Shown: positions 43,048-52,670, counted from the stretch's first letter. The stretch is DNA of 64,000 nucleotides from Bacillus sp. OV322 (GCF_900112495.1 NZ_FOMA01000003.1:1-64000); one strand, 5' to 3'. Notes: a model not told the origin generated them from the letters alone. Translations and numbers: made by a program.

Positions 43048-44031
43048 TCAAGATTCCATTTTAGGGGGCTCCGCCATCCAGCCTTTTGACATCATGAGTT
43101 TAGCGCCTTCAAGAACGTATCCATATACATCCTTCGTATAGATTCCTGACTTTGCAATAATATCATTTCTCAGGACAAAAGCATTGGCAAACCCTTGGCT
43201 GCCAATGCTGAATCCTCCTAAAAGATAGCAGCAAAATACCATCATTTTATCCGAAAAAGGAGCTATAGTTGATGTAGTGACCACCCCGCCTGATGCTGCG
43301 GCTGGCTGAACGTTATTTTCAAGAAGGATGTTCTCGGTGCCTTTTATTATTTCCTTTGTCAGGTTTTGCCCTTTTATAAAATACTTTTTGGCTTCTTCGT
43401 CTTTTGTGCATTGTGCAAAGCTTTTCATCAGCTGCATACCGGTAATATTGGTTTCCAGGGAATGAAACAACAATCCGAATTCAATAGTATTCAAGGGTCT
43501 TTTATGGCCAAGAAGGTTTGTTCCCTTCATATAGCTTGTGTCAGTAATATATTCATTGGATGTTGGCATTTCTGTAAAATTTGGCGCTGGCAGAATCCTG
43601 TTATCAAGCAGATATTGTGTAAATAAATTATAATAGGTTTGTGTTATGTCCGTAAGTTTTTTATAGAACATGATAATATCTTCGCGATACGATAATGTAG
43701 TATGTAACGCATACATGCCCATACTTATTTCCTTAAGTATGCGGCAGAACGTAATGTCAAATCCCTGCTCATAAAGATTTGGAGCTTCAAGATTTACGTC
43801 TTCCATCGTAAATCCGATTGGAACCGCTGCACCGTCTTTTTTCAGTAATGCTGAAATTTCATCCACCATGGGATTTAGTTTTTTTACGAGTCCCTGCATG
43901 AGTGCTTTAGCCTTTTGATCATCTGATGTCTCAATGAAATAATCAACTATCCGGAGAATCATTGTTTTTTTGTGATAAGTCATCCATAATATCCCTACTT
44001 CGGCTGAGCTCATTTTGTTTTGTTTAGGCAA
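43048..44031 (-). CDS. DUF3231 protein
   Basis: 327 aa from TTG 44031 (AAAGGAG upstream). Two related helical halves, the DUF3231 pattern: SSAEVGILWMTYHKKTMILR near the start and NTIEFGLLFHSLETNITGMQ at mid-length. Each is followed by a long helix and a P-x-GFTMEDV-like segment. DUF3231 proteins are ferritin-like, abundant in spore formers and linked to the spore coat or stress by annotation only. Monocistronic. Confidence 0.85.
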   Translation of the reverse strand: MPKQNKMSSAEVGILWMTYHKKTMILRIVDYFIETSDDQKAKALMQGLVKKLNPMVDEISALLKKDGAAVPIGFTMEDVNLEAPNLYEQGFDITFCRILKEISMGMYALHTTLSYREDIIMFYKKLTDITQTYYNLFTQYLLDNRILPAPNFTEMPTSNEYITDTSYMKGTNLLGHKRPLNTIEFGLLFHSLETNITGMQLMKSFAQCTKDEEAKKYFIKGQNLTKEIIKGTENILLENNVQPAAASGGVVTTSTIAPFSDKMMVFCCYLLGGFSIGSQGFANAFVLRNDIIAKSGIYTKDVYGYVLEGAKLMMSKGWMAEPPKMES

Positions 44032-44123
44032 ATTCGATATCTCCTTTGTTTTGTCTGTTTAAAAGTAGTATGTGGTGTGTTTGTAAATGTATACAAAGTA
44101 AAGCTCGCTTTTAGCGGAATGCA

Positions 44124-44153
44124 TGCTTAAACAAAAAAAGCTGCCGGGGCAGC
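44124..44153 (-). terminator. Terminator of the methyltransferase gene
   Basis: On the minus strand GGCTGCCCCGGCAGC is followed by T7; the short GC-rich stem lies about 60-90 nt after the stop. Confidence 0.8.
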
Positions 44154-44214
44154 CAATGATGAATGAGTCAATATGGACGGTATCGGGAATTAATGGCCGG
44201 ACGACATAGCTATC

Positions 44215-44955
44215 TTACCTCTGACCTTTTACACAAGAAAATGCAAGCACTAAAGGAATTCTTTGTCTTCGTTTAAACTCACTTTCACTGCTGAAATGTT
44301 CGCGTTTTGGCGTGCCTTCCCGAAGATCAGTGACGGTAAATCCGGATTGGGTAAGTGTACGGAAATAGTGTTCAATAGTCCGAGGGTACTTCACGACAAC
44401 CTGTCCAATCCACGGTTCCTTTCTCTCTCCATCCAGAAAATAATCATTCACCACCCAGTTTTCGCGCAGTTCTCCCGATTGTTTGCTGATAAAAGAAGAG
44501 GTGGTGAGCGGGTGCTGGACGCTGAAAATGAATCTTCCCGTTTCTTTTAGGGATGTCAGGACGTTTTGGAATAACTGGTTAATATCTGCCACATAATGAA
44601 TGGCGAACCGTGATGTCACAATATCAAATTGGTTTGATGGGAAGGAATAGGTTTCCATGGTTTCATTGAAGAGCATCCCATTGACTCCATCCAAATTTGA
44701 TAATGCCCGGGCTGCCATATTCCTGGATCCCTCCACACCTGCATAAAAAGCCGCTCCCCCATTAAGCAGATCCCTGCCAAACGAAGCATCTCCGCAGCCT
44801 AAATCCAGAATTCTTTTGCCTTTAAAGCCGCCGATCAGTTCATACATCAATGGCCCCTCAATCGCAGTATTAGGACTGTCTGGTCTTTCCCTTCTTTTTA
44901 TATAGTTTGTGAAAAACTCCGCTTCATCGTAGACACTTGATCCTCTGAATTCCAT
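44215..44955 (-). CDS. SAM-dependent methyltransferase (class I)
   Basis: 246 aa. The SAM-binding motif I is ILDLGCGDASFGRDLL (residues ~55-70), the acidic residue after strand 2 is in YAGVEGSRNMAA, motif II is FDIVTSRFAIHYVAD, and LKETGRFIFSVQHPL follows. It belongs to the Methyltransf_11/25 group acting on small molecules. ATG with GGGGGTTTTT upstream. No pathway partner is adjacent. Confidence 0.9.
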   Translation of the reverse strand: MEFRGSSVYDEAEFFTNYIKRRERPDSPNTAIEGPLMYELIGGFKGKRILDLGCGDASFGRDLLNGGAAFYAGVEGSRNMAARALSNLDGVNGMLFNETMETYSFPSNQFDIVTSRFAIHYVADINQLFQNVLTSLKETGRFIFSVQHPLTTSSFISKQSGELRENWVVNDYFLDGERKEPWIGQVVVKYPRTIEHYFRTLTQSGFTVTDLREGTPKREHFSSESEFKRRQRIPLVLAFSCVKGQR

Positions 44956-45208
44956 AAAAACCCCCTGAGTATTGTTATATGAAGCCAGAAAATAATCGTA
45001 TGAAAAACCTTGTATTGTAGAAAAAGGCTGATCCTAAATGACAGTGTAGCATAGAAAATAATGGAAGGGGTAATTTTTGAATGAAGATGTTTCCGGCGAA
45101 AGATAAGGTATTTGTCATGCGGCTTCTCTAGATGCAGGGGGGAGGCTGAGGGAAGCAGAAACGGGCAGCTTGTCAGGGGGGCATTGGCACCCCGCCTGTA
45201 AAGCTTTT

Positions 45209-45937
45209 TTATGAATAATGATCAAGCAGAAGAGACACCAGCAATCCGAGTGCAGCGATCAGTCCTGTCAGAGGGCCGCTGTCTTCATAGGCTTCTGGCA
45301 TCATTGTAGAAGCGATCATCGCAATGATCCCTCCGCCTGCAAAAGCGCCTATTTCTGACATAATAGCTCCTGAAGCATGATCAAGGAAAAAGTAGCCTCC
45401 CCATGAAGCAAATGTTGAAATGGCTAATACAGTGATCCAAAGCAGCATGATTTTGGTTTTCGAGTAGCCGCTGTTCTTCATGCCGGCAGTGCTTGAAAGC
45501 CCCTCTGGAATATTGCTGATGAAAATGGCGACTACTAACAAAAAGCTGACTGTCTCTTTTTCGAGCAGGCTCGATCCAATCATGATCGACTCAGGTATGG
45601 CGTCCATGACTGTGCCGATAAAAATGGCAATGCCGCCGCCTGCAGCCGCTTTCTGGCCTGACCTCTTTCTTTGGGAGGCGCCTTTTTTGGAAACCAGGTA
45701 ATCAAATAAAGTAAAGACAGCGGCACCTGCTATAAAACCGATAATAGTCGGTGTAATTCCGCCATCATGTACAGCATCGCCGAGGAGCTCAAACGATGCT
45801 GCCCCCATTAAGACACCTGTACCAAACGCCATTATGTATCCGATTATTTTTGTCTTGATTGGCAAAAACATGGAAACAAGAGCACCTAATAGTACGGCAG
45901 ATCCTGATATCCCGCCCCACATTGCGGCAGACCACAT
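45209..45937 (-). CDS. ZIP-family divalent metal transporter
   Basis: 242 aa from ATG 45937 (AAAGGAG upstream). Eight hydrophobic helices. The fourth and fifth carry the metal path residues: DAIPESIMIG (D-x-x-PE) and FISNIPEGLSS (NxPEG). A short glycine- and basic-rich loop lies between helices 3 and 4. Probable importer or exporter of zinc or another divalent ion (ZupT/YwcA-like GufA type). Confidence 0.88.
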   Translation of the reverse strand: MWSAAMWGGISGSAVLLGALVSMFLPIKTKIIGYIMAFGTGVLMGAASFELLGDAVHDGGITPTIIGFIAGAAVFTLFDYLVSKKGASQRKRSGQKAAAGGGIAIFIGTVMDAIPESIMIGSSLLEKETVSFLLVVAIFISNIPEGLSSTAGMKNSGYSKTKIMLLWITVLAISTFASWGGYFFLDHASGAIMSEIGAFAGGGIIAMIASTMMPEAYEDSGPLTGLIAALGLLVSLLLDHYS

Positions 45938-46224
45938 ACGCATCACTCCTTTCTTAAAAACTACTACCCAAAACCGTTTTGGATAAACTTAGAATGAAAT
46001 TAGGCGAAGAAGGGGATTGGAGGTACTTGGAATGTTTCATGCCGGTCAGGGTGCTTTCATTTGATTTAGGGTAGCCTCAATTTTAAAGTCCTGTTATTAG
46101 AGAGAGTGCTTCCAAGGCAATCCGAGGAAATATAATTGCAAAATGAAGTTGCTTATTATGGTAAAAGATGTAAAATTACAGTGTTGTAAAAAATTTCTAT
46201 TTAATGAATCAGGAGTGATTGTTT

Positions 46225-46773
46225 TATTATAGGCAGAAAAGAAAAGCGGCAGCAGTTAACGCAGAAAGATACGCATAGGTATCGATAAGGAAAATCTCTC
46301 ATAAAATAAAAAATTCCCCTGCTGCGTTCTGCAATTATTTTGCTAATGCTAATAAGGAAGAAATCCTGCAGCAGTTTTTAAGCGTTAGCTATAAAATGTT
46401 CCTAGACAGCATTGAGGAAGCTGCCGTCATGAGGGCGGGTAACACCATGGAAAATCGTTTAAGAACGATTTTTTATGCTTATATCCATTTTGGGCTGCTC
46501 AAGCTGGTTGCTATCAGTTCATCTTAAACTTAAGCGACCCGTCCAGCTTACAGGCCGATGACCGGGAAAAGGATTTCTTTTGCTTATTGGAACTGTTAAA
46601 CAAGCTATAGAAGCAGGAGTATTAAAAAAGGAAGATGTACAGCTTATGTCTCAATATATTTGTGCATCGCTGCCTGGGATAACATCTTTGTTAATAAAAT
46701 TTCCCAAGTTTCCGCGGGTGGAGAGAGAAGATGATTTCGTTCATGCAGATAGTATCTTTAAGGGGATTTCATA
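46225..46773 (+). pseudogene. Broken TetR/AcrR-family regulator
   Basis: Homology to a TetR protein can be followed in three frames: NYFANANKEEILQQFLSVSY and MENRLRTIFYAYIHFG, then after a shift YQFILNLSDPSSLQADDREK and FFCLLELLNK, then after another shift AIEAGVLKKEDVQLMSQYIC to the end. The N-terminal helix-turn-helix is also damaged by a stop. Several independent lesions make this a true pseudogene. It lies just upstream of the DUF2306 gene, which is itself disrupted; it may once have regulated it. Confidence 0.75.
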
Positions 46774-46808
46774 ATAGAATGGGATTTTAAGAATTGGGGG
46801 AGATGTTA

Positions 46809-47577
46809 GTGGCAAAACAAAAAATTAATGTGAAAATCTTGCTCTGTTATGTGGTTGTTGCGGCTTTTATTGGTTATATTTTAATGTCTTATGTGTTGCA
46901 AGATCCCAAAAATGCAGCTATTATTGCCGGCAAGCTGGAAAATAGCCCTAGTTTTCCATATGATTTATGGATTGTGATTTTATTCTTTCATATTTCAACA
47001 GGGGCCATTGCCCTCATTTTAGGACCTTTTCAATTCCTGAAATCCAGCAGGAAGAATAAAAAGGTGCATAGAACAATTGGGAAAATGTATATGTCAGCTT
47101 TCAACAGGGGCCATTGCCCTCATTTTAGGACCTTTTCAATTCCTGAAATCCAGCAGGAAGAATAAAAAGGTGCATAGAACAATTGGGAAAATGTATATGT
47201 CAGCCATTTTCCTTAGCGTGCCTGCGGGAATTTATCTGGCCTATTATGCAACAGGAGGAGCCGGATCGGGGATTGGCTTCCTTGTACTGGACATTTTCTG
47301 GTTTGCCGCGACATTTATTGGTCTTAGGAAAATTCATAAGCAGGATATAAAGAGGCATCAGGAGTGGATGCTTCGCAGTTATGCTATTACTCTTGTATTC
47401 GTGACCTTTCGCATTTTCATGCCAATCTTTGTGTTTGTCATGAAGCTTGGATTTTCAATTGGGTTTCCAGCCGCAGTCTTTTGTTCTATTGCACTTAATT
47501 TAAGCCTCGCAGAATGGCATCTTCGGAGGAAAAATATAAGCTCCAAGAAAACCAGCCCAAAAACAACACCTGTCTGA
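46809..47577 (+). pseudogene. DUF2306 membrane protein split by a tandem duplication
   Basis: GTG 46809 (GGGGGAG upstream) opens a four- to five-helix membrane protein (VKILLCYVVVAAFIGYILMS; LWIVILFFHISTGAIALILG). At 46993-47204 a 106-bp segment is repeated exactly, head to tail. Because 106 is not a multiple of three, the frame is lost after the first copy and the true continuation (KMYMSAIFLSVPAGIYL... to SAEWHLRRKN-like end) is in another frame. Removing one copy restores a complete gene of about 220 aa. Function of DUF2306 is unknown. Confidence 0.85.
46993..47204 (+). repeat. Exact 106-bp tandem duplication
   Basis: 46993-47098 and 47099-47204 are identical, starting TTTCAACAGGGGCCATTGCC and ending ATATGTCAGC. 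The duplication lies entirely inside the DUF2306 coding region. Confidence 0.97.
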
Positions 47578-47799
47578 CTTCATCAATGAATAAATCAAAA
47601 TAAATAATTCCATAATTCTCCAATAAACCGCTAAAAAAAGTGGGGAGATTTGTCTTCACGGGTGAAAAACTGCAATTAATAGCTCAGCAGGCTTTAATTT
47701 GGAACTCACTGTAGATACATCCAAAGTGAAATGGGCGGCAGCGAACAGTCCAGCCTGCAGCCTTCTAAGAAGCTATAACGGTTAATTAAAGGAGACAAA

Positions 47800-48171
47800 A
47801 TGCTAAGACAAAGAATACGTTGTGGGGTTTTATTGGCAGCTACAATCGCAATCACAATCACCTGGTACTTTATAAACTCCTACTATAATAAAGATTTATC
47901 AAAATACGATGTATCACAACTTGAAAAAGTTGATATGCTGGTTTCGCCTAGTAAAGATAAAAAATTAAGTGTTTATTTCGGAGGAGGTATTTTCGGGAGA
48001 ACAGATTATACTTATATCGGACAAATGGAAAATCTTAAGAATCATAGTAAGAGTCTTATATTTATACTCCCTGGAGAAAAATTTAAACTATCCTGGCTGG
48101 ATAATGAGCATCTTCAGATAAATGGGGATAGTGTCAGCATAAAAAGCACTTATGATTTTCGGGAAAAATAA
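47800..48171 (+). CDS. Small membrane-anchored protein (DUF5412-like)
   Basis: 123 aa. One N-terminal hydrophobic helix (GVLLAATIAITITWYFINSY) and an extracytoplasmic beta-rich domain (VSPSKDKKLSVYFGGGIFGR, KLSWLDNEHLQINGDSVSI). This layout is like the DUF5412 family; the assignment is tentative. ATG with AAAGGAG upstream. A strong terminator follows. Confidence 0.65.
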   Translation: MLRQRIRCGVLLAATIAITITWYFINSYYNKDLSKYDVSQLEKVDMLVSPSKDKKLSVYFGGGIFGRTDYTYIGQMENLKNHSKSLIFILPGEKFKLSWLDNEHLQINGDSVSIKSTYDFREK

Positions 48172-48206
48172 ACGGGTGCCGTATTATTAGGATGAAACAC
48201 AATAAC

Positions 48207-48246
48207 AAGCCGGAAACGTCATTTATCGAGCGTTTCCGGCTTTTTC
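48207..48246 (+). terminator. Strong terminator
   Basis: AAGCCGGAAACG pairs with CGTTTCCGGCTT around a 12-nt loop, followed by T5. Confidence 0.92.
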
Positions 48247-48247
48247 T

Positions 48248-48581
48248 GCTCAACGCCATAGTACCATTTTCAGAAGATGGGAATCAGTGAAATGAAATAT
48301 GGGTTTATAAGGAAAAAAATTGGTTTAATATACCTGAATATTTGGGTAACACTTTTATATTCTTGCAAAAATGGTAAATCTTTTCTAAGATTTTTATATG
48401 CTATAAAATGACAAATATTTTAATTCTATTCAAGGTCCGGGTTATTTTACCCTTAATGGATTGAGAGAGCACCTGCAGCAGAATTCAACAGACAAGATTA
48501 ACAGAGCTATGAAAATCCACTCATTGAAATAATTCTCCTAGTTAAGATAATCAGCCGAAAAACTGGAAAGGACTTTCCGTG
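48248..48581. other. 334-nt gap upstream of the LXG toxin gene
   Basis: No complete gene. A short frame near 48450-48530 (LREHLQQNSTDKINRAMKIH) could be the tail of a lost upstream gene. The AT-rich part before it (48330-48430) may contain the toxin promoter, but no clear -35/-10 pair was resolved. Confidence 0.3.
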
Positions 48582-50516
48582 ATGTCAATGAAAATCTATG
48601 ATGCAAAGGCACTTATTCATGCTGCAGGGGAGCGTTCCAAACAATATAGCGATTTGAGAGAACAGCTTATTGAACTGAAAAAAGGATTCAGCGGCATCGT
48701 CGAACTGGATGATGAGCTGAAGGGGAATGGTGCTGCGGCGATTAAAGGATTTTACAGGGCGCAGATGGACACATCAGATGCCTGGATAGCCCTTGTTGAC
48801 CGCCATATTGCTTTTTTAAATGGAATAGAAGGGGATACAGAAGAGGCTAAGCTCGGAGGGGACAGCATTGTTGAAGTGCCGTTTCTTGAAGGGGAAGTCG
48901 CACATGCAGACAGGAAGTCAAAGGAACTTGTCGCTGCCCAAAAAAGTGATCTGAAGGCCATATTCAGCCGGATAGAAGACATTATCCATCTGGAACCATT
49001 CTCCGATGAGGAATTTCAGGAACAAATTTCAGAGGCTGACAGGAAACGCTTCGAAACGATAGACAAGGTAAATGAGACGGACAGCGGGTGGCTTGAAGAA
49101 TATGCGGAATCTGAAGCAGACCAGGCTGCCATTGTGTCCCTGCTTGCGCAGCTAAGGGAATCAAGTTCAAGGGGAGGCAAGGTCTCTCCTTTATACTTTG
49201 ACGCCAAGTCCTATCAAAATAGCGAAGTTTATAAGGAGCTTCAGGATAGGAAGAAAGAAAACACAGCCTATTTGAAAATCAAGAAAGAAGAAGCGGAAAA
49301 ACGCCGGATCGAGGATTTAAAAGCGAAACTCGCGACTGTAACCAACCCAGAAGAATTCCTGGAAATTGCAAACGTTATTGGATTGGATAATTTGCCTCCT
49401 GAACAGCAGCAAATTGTTATACAGCTTGAAATGGGCAAGCAGAATGCGGAAATCGCCAAAGGGATAGGAACAGGTCTTTACGATGCGGGAAAAGATTTGG
49501 TGACAGGTATTTGGGATTTTGTTAAAGACCCTGGCGCAACCATTGAAAGCACGGTCACAGCAATTGTTCACCCGATTAAAACGTATAATTATATTTCAAA
49601 GGCGATTTCTGACTCGTTTGAGAGGGATATGGTGCATGGAGACGCCTATTCCCGGGCACATTGGGTAAGCTATGCCCTTGGCACTGTCGTATCATCTGTT
49701 GTCGGGACGAAAGGTGCAGGAGCGGTTGCGAAAACGGGCATGGCCACTTCTAAGGCGGCCGTTATTCAAGGAGTTACTAAGGCTAAGACAATCCGCAGCC
49801 TGCTGCCATATGCACCAGGTAACCGCTTGGCAGCATCAGGTGTACCTTTTAATGCGGTAAATGGGGCAGAATTAGAAAATCAGCTGCTTACCATGGCCAA
49901 AGTTGAAACAGATCTGCTGGACAAGGGGCCTGTGAAGAGCCGGCTGGATTATTTAAGAGATAAGCACGGCACGCTTACCCCAGAAGAATTGCACGACAGG
50001 ATCAACACAAGAGGCGAAATTGAAAAAGCCATAAACCATGGTTCGAGGAATACATGGAACGACTTTTATGAAGCATCAAAAGAAGGAAAAAGTGTTGAAC
50101 AAATAAAAAATTCATATATTAACCTGATTAAGGAGCAATCTCCATGGCCGGAAGGATTTACTCCTGTCAAATCTGTCCTGAAATCCGGAGATACCTTTGA
50201 AATGGTTTTGGACAACAAACAGCCATTAAATAAGCCAGGAAGTTTTGGGACATATGACACAATATCCGGTGTCGAATATGCCAAAAATAAGCTGGCCATT
50301 AAATCGGACTGGAAAGAAGATTTCGGCAAGGTTGTCACATACAGAGTGAAACAAGGAGTGGAGCTGCCGGTATTAAAAGGCCCGGTTGGCCCGCAAATCG
50401 ACCTTGCAGCAGATAAATATCTGCCCGGCGGCGGCACACAGCTGCAGATCATGCTTGACTGGAAAGAAGACAAGATGAATTATCTCGAAATCGTTTCAGT
50501 TCGCCCTAATAAATAG
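48582..50516 (+). CDS. LXG-domain polymorphic toxin, possible TNT-like C-terminus
   Basis: 644 aa from ATG 48582 (AAAGGA upstream; a GTG at 48579 is adjacent). The N-terminal ~200 residues are an LXG helical export domain (KIYDAKALIHAAGERSKQYS, FYRAQMDTSDAWIALVDRHI), which directs type VII secretion. A coiled-coil and glycine-rich linker with hydrophobic segment follows (GIGTGLYDAGKDLV, VSYALGTVVSSVVGTKGAG). The last ~150 residues are the toxin domain and end with YRVKQGVELPVL, VGPQ and LPGGGTQLQ (near residue 615), resembling the closing PGGGTQ of tuberculosis necrotizing toxin-type NAD glycohydrolases. The TNT catalytic Arg position is not clear, so the activity is tentative. No T7SS genes are in the window. 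Confidence 0.85.
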   Translation: MSMKIYDAKALIHAAGERSKQYSDLREQLIELKKGFSGIVELDDELKGNGAAAIKGFYRAQMDTSDAWIALVDRHIAFLNGIEGDTEEAKLGGDSIVEVPFLEGEVAHADRKSKELVAAQKSDLKAIFSRIEDIIHLEPFSDEEFQEQISEADRKRFETIDKVNETDSGWLEEYAESEADQAAIVSLLAQLRESSSRGGKVSPLYFDAKSYQNSEVYKELQDRKKENTAYLKIKKEEAEKRRIEDLKAKLATVTNPEEFLEIANVIGLDNLPPEQQQIVIQLEMGKQNAEIAKGIGTGLYDAGKDLVTGIWDFVKDPGATIESTVTAIVHPIKTYNYISKAISDSFERDMVHGDAYSRAHWVSYALGTVVSSVVGTKGAGAVAKTGMATSKAAVIQGVTKAKTIRSLLPYAPGNRLAASGVPFNAVNGAELENQLLTMAKVETDLLDKGPVKSRLDYLRDKHGTLTPEELHDRINTRGEIEKAINHGSRNTWNDFYEASKEGKSVEQIKNSYINLIKEQSPWPEGFTPVKSVLKSGDTFEMVLDNKQPLNKPGSFGTYDTISGVEYAKNKLAIKSDWKEDFGKVVTYRVKQGVELPVLKGPVGPQIDLAADKYLPGGGTQLQIMLDWKEDKMNYLEIVSVRPNK

Positions 50517-50613
50517 ACTCTGTTAAAGCTCCATGCAGGTTTCCCGCCCCTATGCACGGGAAGGGAAATCTATAGACAAGATGAATAGAGACATTAAATA
50601 AAGGAGTATGAGT

Positions 50614-51162
50614 ATGGAAATTATAGATTTTTCCTGGGATTTAGAAAGTGTCGGCTGGACATATGAGGGAAAAGAAGTACAAGTTGCACTATCAAATATT
50701 AACTTTGCCAACTTAGATGCGGACGAGAACTATATATACATTGTATGCGGCGAAAATTTTTCCGAAAATCAGATTCACTTCCTGACATTTGACGGAAAAG
50801 AAATTCTGGCCTATGACAAAACATCAGGATCGATCACCTGGGAATTTGACGGTAAGACCGAGGTGCAATGTGAACACCTGGAAAATGCGAGATTGTATAT
50901 CATGGAATCTCTTATAATGGCCATTGCCGCAGACGGACAGGGAAATACCAAGTTAATAGGCTGGCGTTTAGACGGGACACTGGCATTTGAAACAGCTGCC
51001 CCACCAGAATATAAGCTTTCCTATTTATCATCTGTTGATAAAAAACCAACCGTTGTCTGTGAGGGCAGTCCGGCAAAAGCAGACAAGTATGGAAGAAACA
51101 CCTGGCATTTCAGCATAGATGCTGCAACTGGCGAATTAATCAAGTCTGAATTGGCGCATTGA
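50614..51162 (+). CDS. Probable immunity protein for the LXG toxin
   Basis: 182 aa from ATG 50614 (AAAGGAG upstream), 97 nt after the toxin gene with no terminator between. A beta-rich, acidic protein with repeats of a YIYIVCGENF / LTFDGKEILAYDKTSG / IGWRLDGTLAFE kind, like small beta-propeller immunity proteins. Position immediately after an LXG toxin and before a terminator is the standard immunity location. Pairing is inferred, not shown. Confidence 0.7.
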   Translation: MEIIDFSWDLESVGWTYEGKEVQVALSNINFANLDADENYIYIVCGENFSENQIHFLTFDGKEILAYDKTSGSITWEFDGKTEVQCEHLENARLYIMESLIMAIAADGQGNTKLIGWRLDGTLAFETAAPPEYKLSYLSSVDKKPTVVCEGSPAKADKYGRNTWHFSIDAATGELIKSELAH

Positions 51163-51176
51163 TATATTTGTATGAT

Positions 51177-51205
51177 AGGCCCTTCTTTGTGGAAGGGCTT
51201 CTTTC
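51177..51205 (+). terminator. Terminator of the toxin-immunity unit
   Basis: AGGCCCTTC pairs with GAAGGGCTT around TTTGTG, then a T-rich run. Confidence 0.75.
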
Positions 51206-51294
51206 CTGTTTGCTTACGGATGAAAGGTTTTAAAGTAATTGTATGCACAATTACCATAGAGATTTATAATTGGTACTAAAAGGAGAAATGAGCC

Positions 51295-52269
51295 TTGATA
51301 AATAAAGTTCAAAGCAGGCCCTTGTATATTCAAAAGCTTGAAGCACTTTTGAGGCGTATCCCAAGCCAGCATGAAAAGCGAAAGGAAATGGAGGATGAGC
51401 TCTCAAGAAGAATGTCGGGCTTTAAAGGAGAGCTGTCGCTAGATTATTATTTACGACTGATTCCCGATAAATCAATACGGATTTTCCATGACATCAGGCT
51501 TCTCGATGGAGAGTACACTTTTCAGATAGATACTTTGTTAATGTGTACCCGTTTCTTTTTAATACTAGAGGTGAAGAATTTTTCCGGTTCACTGCTTTTT
51601 GACCGAACTTTTAAACAGCTTGTCAGAAGGATTAACAATAAGGAAGAAACATTTCCGGATCCGATTACACAGGTGAAACGTCAGCAGCTCCAGCTGAAAA
51701 ATTGGCTGAAAATCCGAAAACTCCCCGAAATCCCCATAGAGACACTTGTTGTGATCTCCAATCCCTACACTTACATCATGCCTCCTGAAAACCCTACGGA
51801 AGTCAAACGCCTTGTCACGCATAGCGCTAATCTCATCAGCAGATTATCAAACCTCGAAAACAAGCATAATCATGACGCACTTACGGAAAAAGCCCTTGCA
51901 AGAATCTCAAAAACCCTCTTAAAAAACCAAATCCCAGATAACAGGAGTGTTTTGGAAAAATATCAAATCACGAAACATGAACTCATTAAGGGAGTCGTGT
52001 GCCTGGATTGCTCTCCGTTTTTAATGAAAAGAGAGTACGGCAAATGGATCTGTACTCAATGCGGAGCAGCATCTAAAGAAGCCCATATAGATGCATTGCG
52101 GGACTACCTTCTTTTATGGGGAGAGACGATTAGCAACCAGGAACTGCGTGAATTTCTTGGTATCAGTTCAGCGTCAATAGCAGCAAGAATGCTCTCTTCC
52201 TTGCAGCTTCCCTATACAGGTTCGACTAAGGATAGAAGATACAGCCTAGCGGGGTTGCTTAACAATTAA
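51295..52269 (+). CDS. NERD-domain protein with zinc ribbon
   Basis: 324 aa from TTG 51295 (AAGGAGA upstream). The NERD (nuclease-related) domain covers residues ~40-160 with FKGELSLDYYLRLIPDK, the catalytic-type E/K strand TLLMCTRFFLILEVKNFSG (EVK) and QVKRQQLQLKNWL. A C-terminal four-cysteine ribbon is formed by CLDCSP and CTQCGA, followed by a winged-helix-like tail (TISNQELREFLGISSASIAA). NERD proteins are presumed nucleases in DNA processing or defence. It is near the toxin genes but has its own start region. Confidence 0.82.
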   Translation: MINKVQSRPLYIQKLEALLRRIPSQHEKRKEMEDELSRRMSGFKGELSLDYYLRLIPDKSIRIFHDIRLLDGEYTFQIDTLLMCTRFFLILEVKNFSGSLLFDRTFKQLVRRINNKEETFPDPITQVKRQQLQLKNWLKIRKLPEIPIETLVVISNPYTYIMPPENPTEVKRLVTHSANLISRLSNLENKHNHDALTEKALARISKTLLKNQIPDNRSVLEKYQITKHELIKGVVCLDCSPFLMKREYGKWICTQCGAASKEAHIDALRDYLLLWGETISNQELREFLGISSASIAARMLSSLQLPYTGSTKDRRYSLAGLLNN

Positions 52270-52300
52270 AGAGTTTGTATTTTTCTCTATTTATTGCAGT

Positions 52301-52426
52301 TGCATGATTTTGTTCAGAAGCTGCACGATTCATTCAAAAAGTTGCATGATTTTCGTCCGAAGTCGCACGATTTTAGGGGGAATCTGCATGATAATCTTAC
52401 AAATTCGCATGATTACGCCAAATACA
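52301..52426. repeat. 21-bp-period array, TGCATGATT family, locus 2
   Basis: Six units starting at 52301, 52322, 52343, 52364, 52385 and 52406, exactly 21 bp apart, alternating TGCATGAT and CGCACGAT forms, most preceded by AAG. Same family as 33578-33723. The gap continues to 52670 with no gene. Confidence 0.8.
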
Positions 52427-52670
52427 CTCTTGTATTAGCACAAATTCAGGTAGGAATCAGCCAATCGCTAAAATAAAATTATGTAAAAGCCCTTTTTGAT
52501 AAAAACCTATTTACTTAAAGTTTGCTCCTGCTTGGGAGAGATTGATCAGCCAGTCATTTAATAGGAGTTATTACCCTATCCAGAGGTCGGATATGATTGC
52601 TATACTATGAACCGGGGTTAAATTCCTTGGTTCTTTTTATTTATTAAACAACAAGAAAAGGATGATTTAT

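Noticed and set aside
52301-52426. Possible CRISPR array
   Set aside because: Blocks are only about 9 bp with 12-bp spacers, far below CRISPR dimensions, and no cas gene is present.
52294-52476. 60-codon ORF with LHDF-type heptads
   Set aside because: Same cause: the in-frame heptads reflect a perfect 21-bp DNA array. No ribosome site, and the sister locus does not keep the frame.
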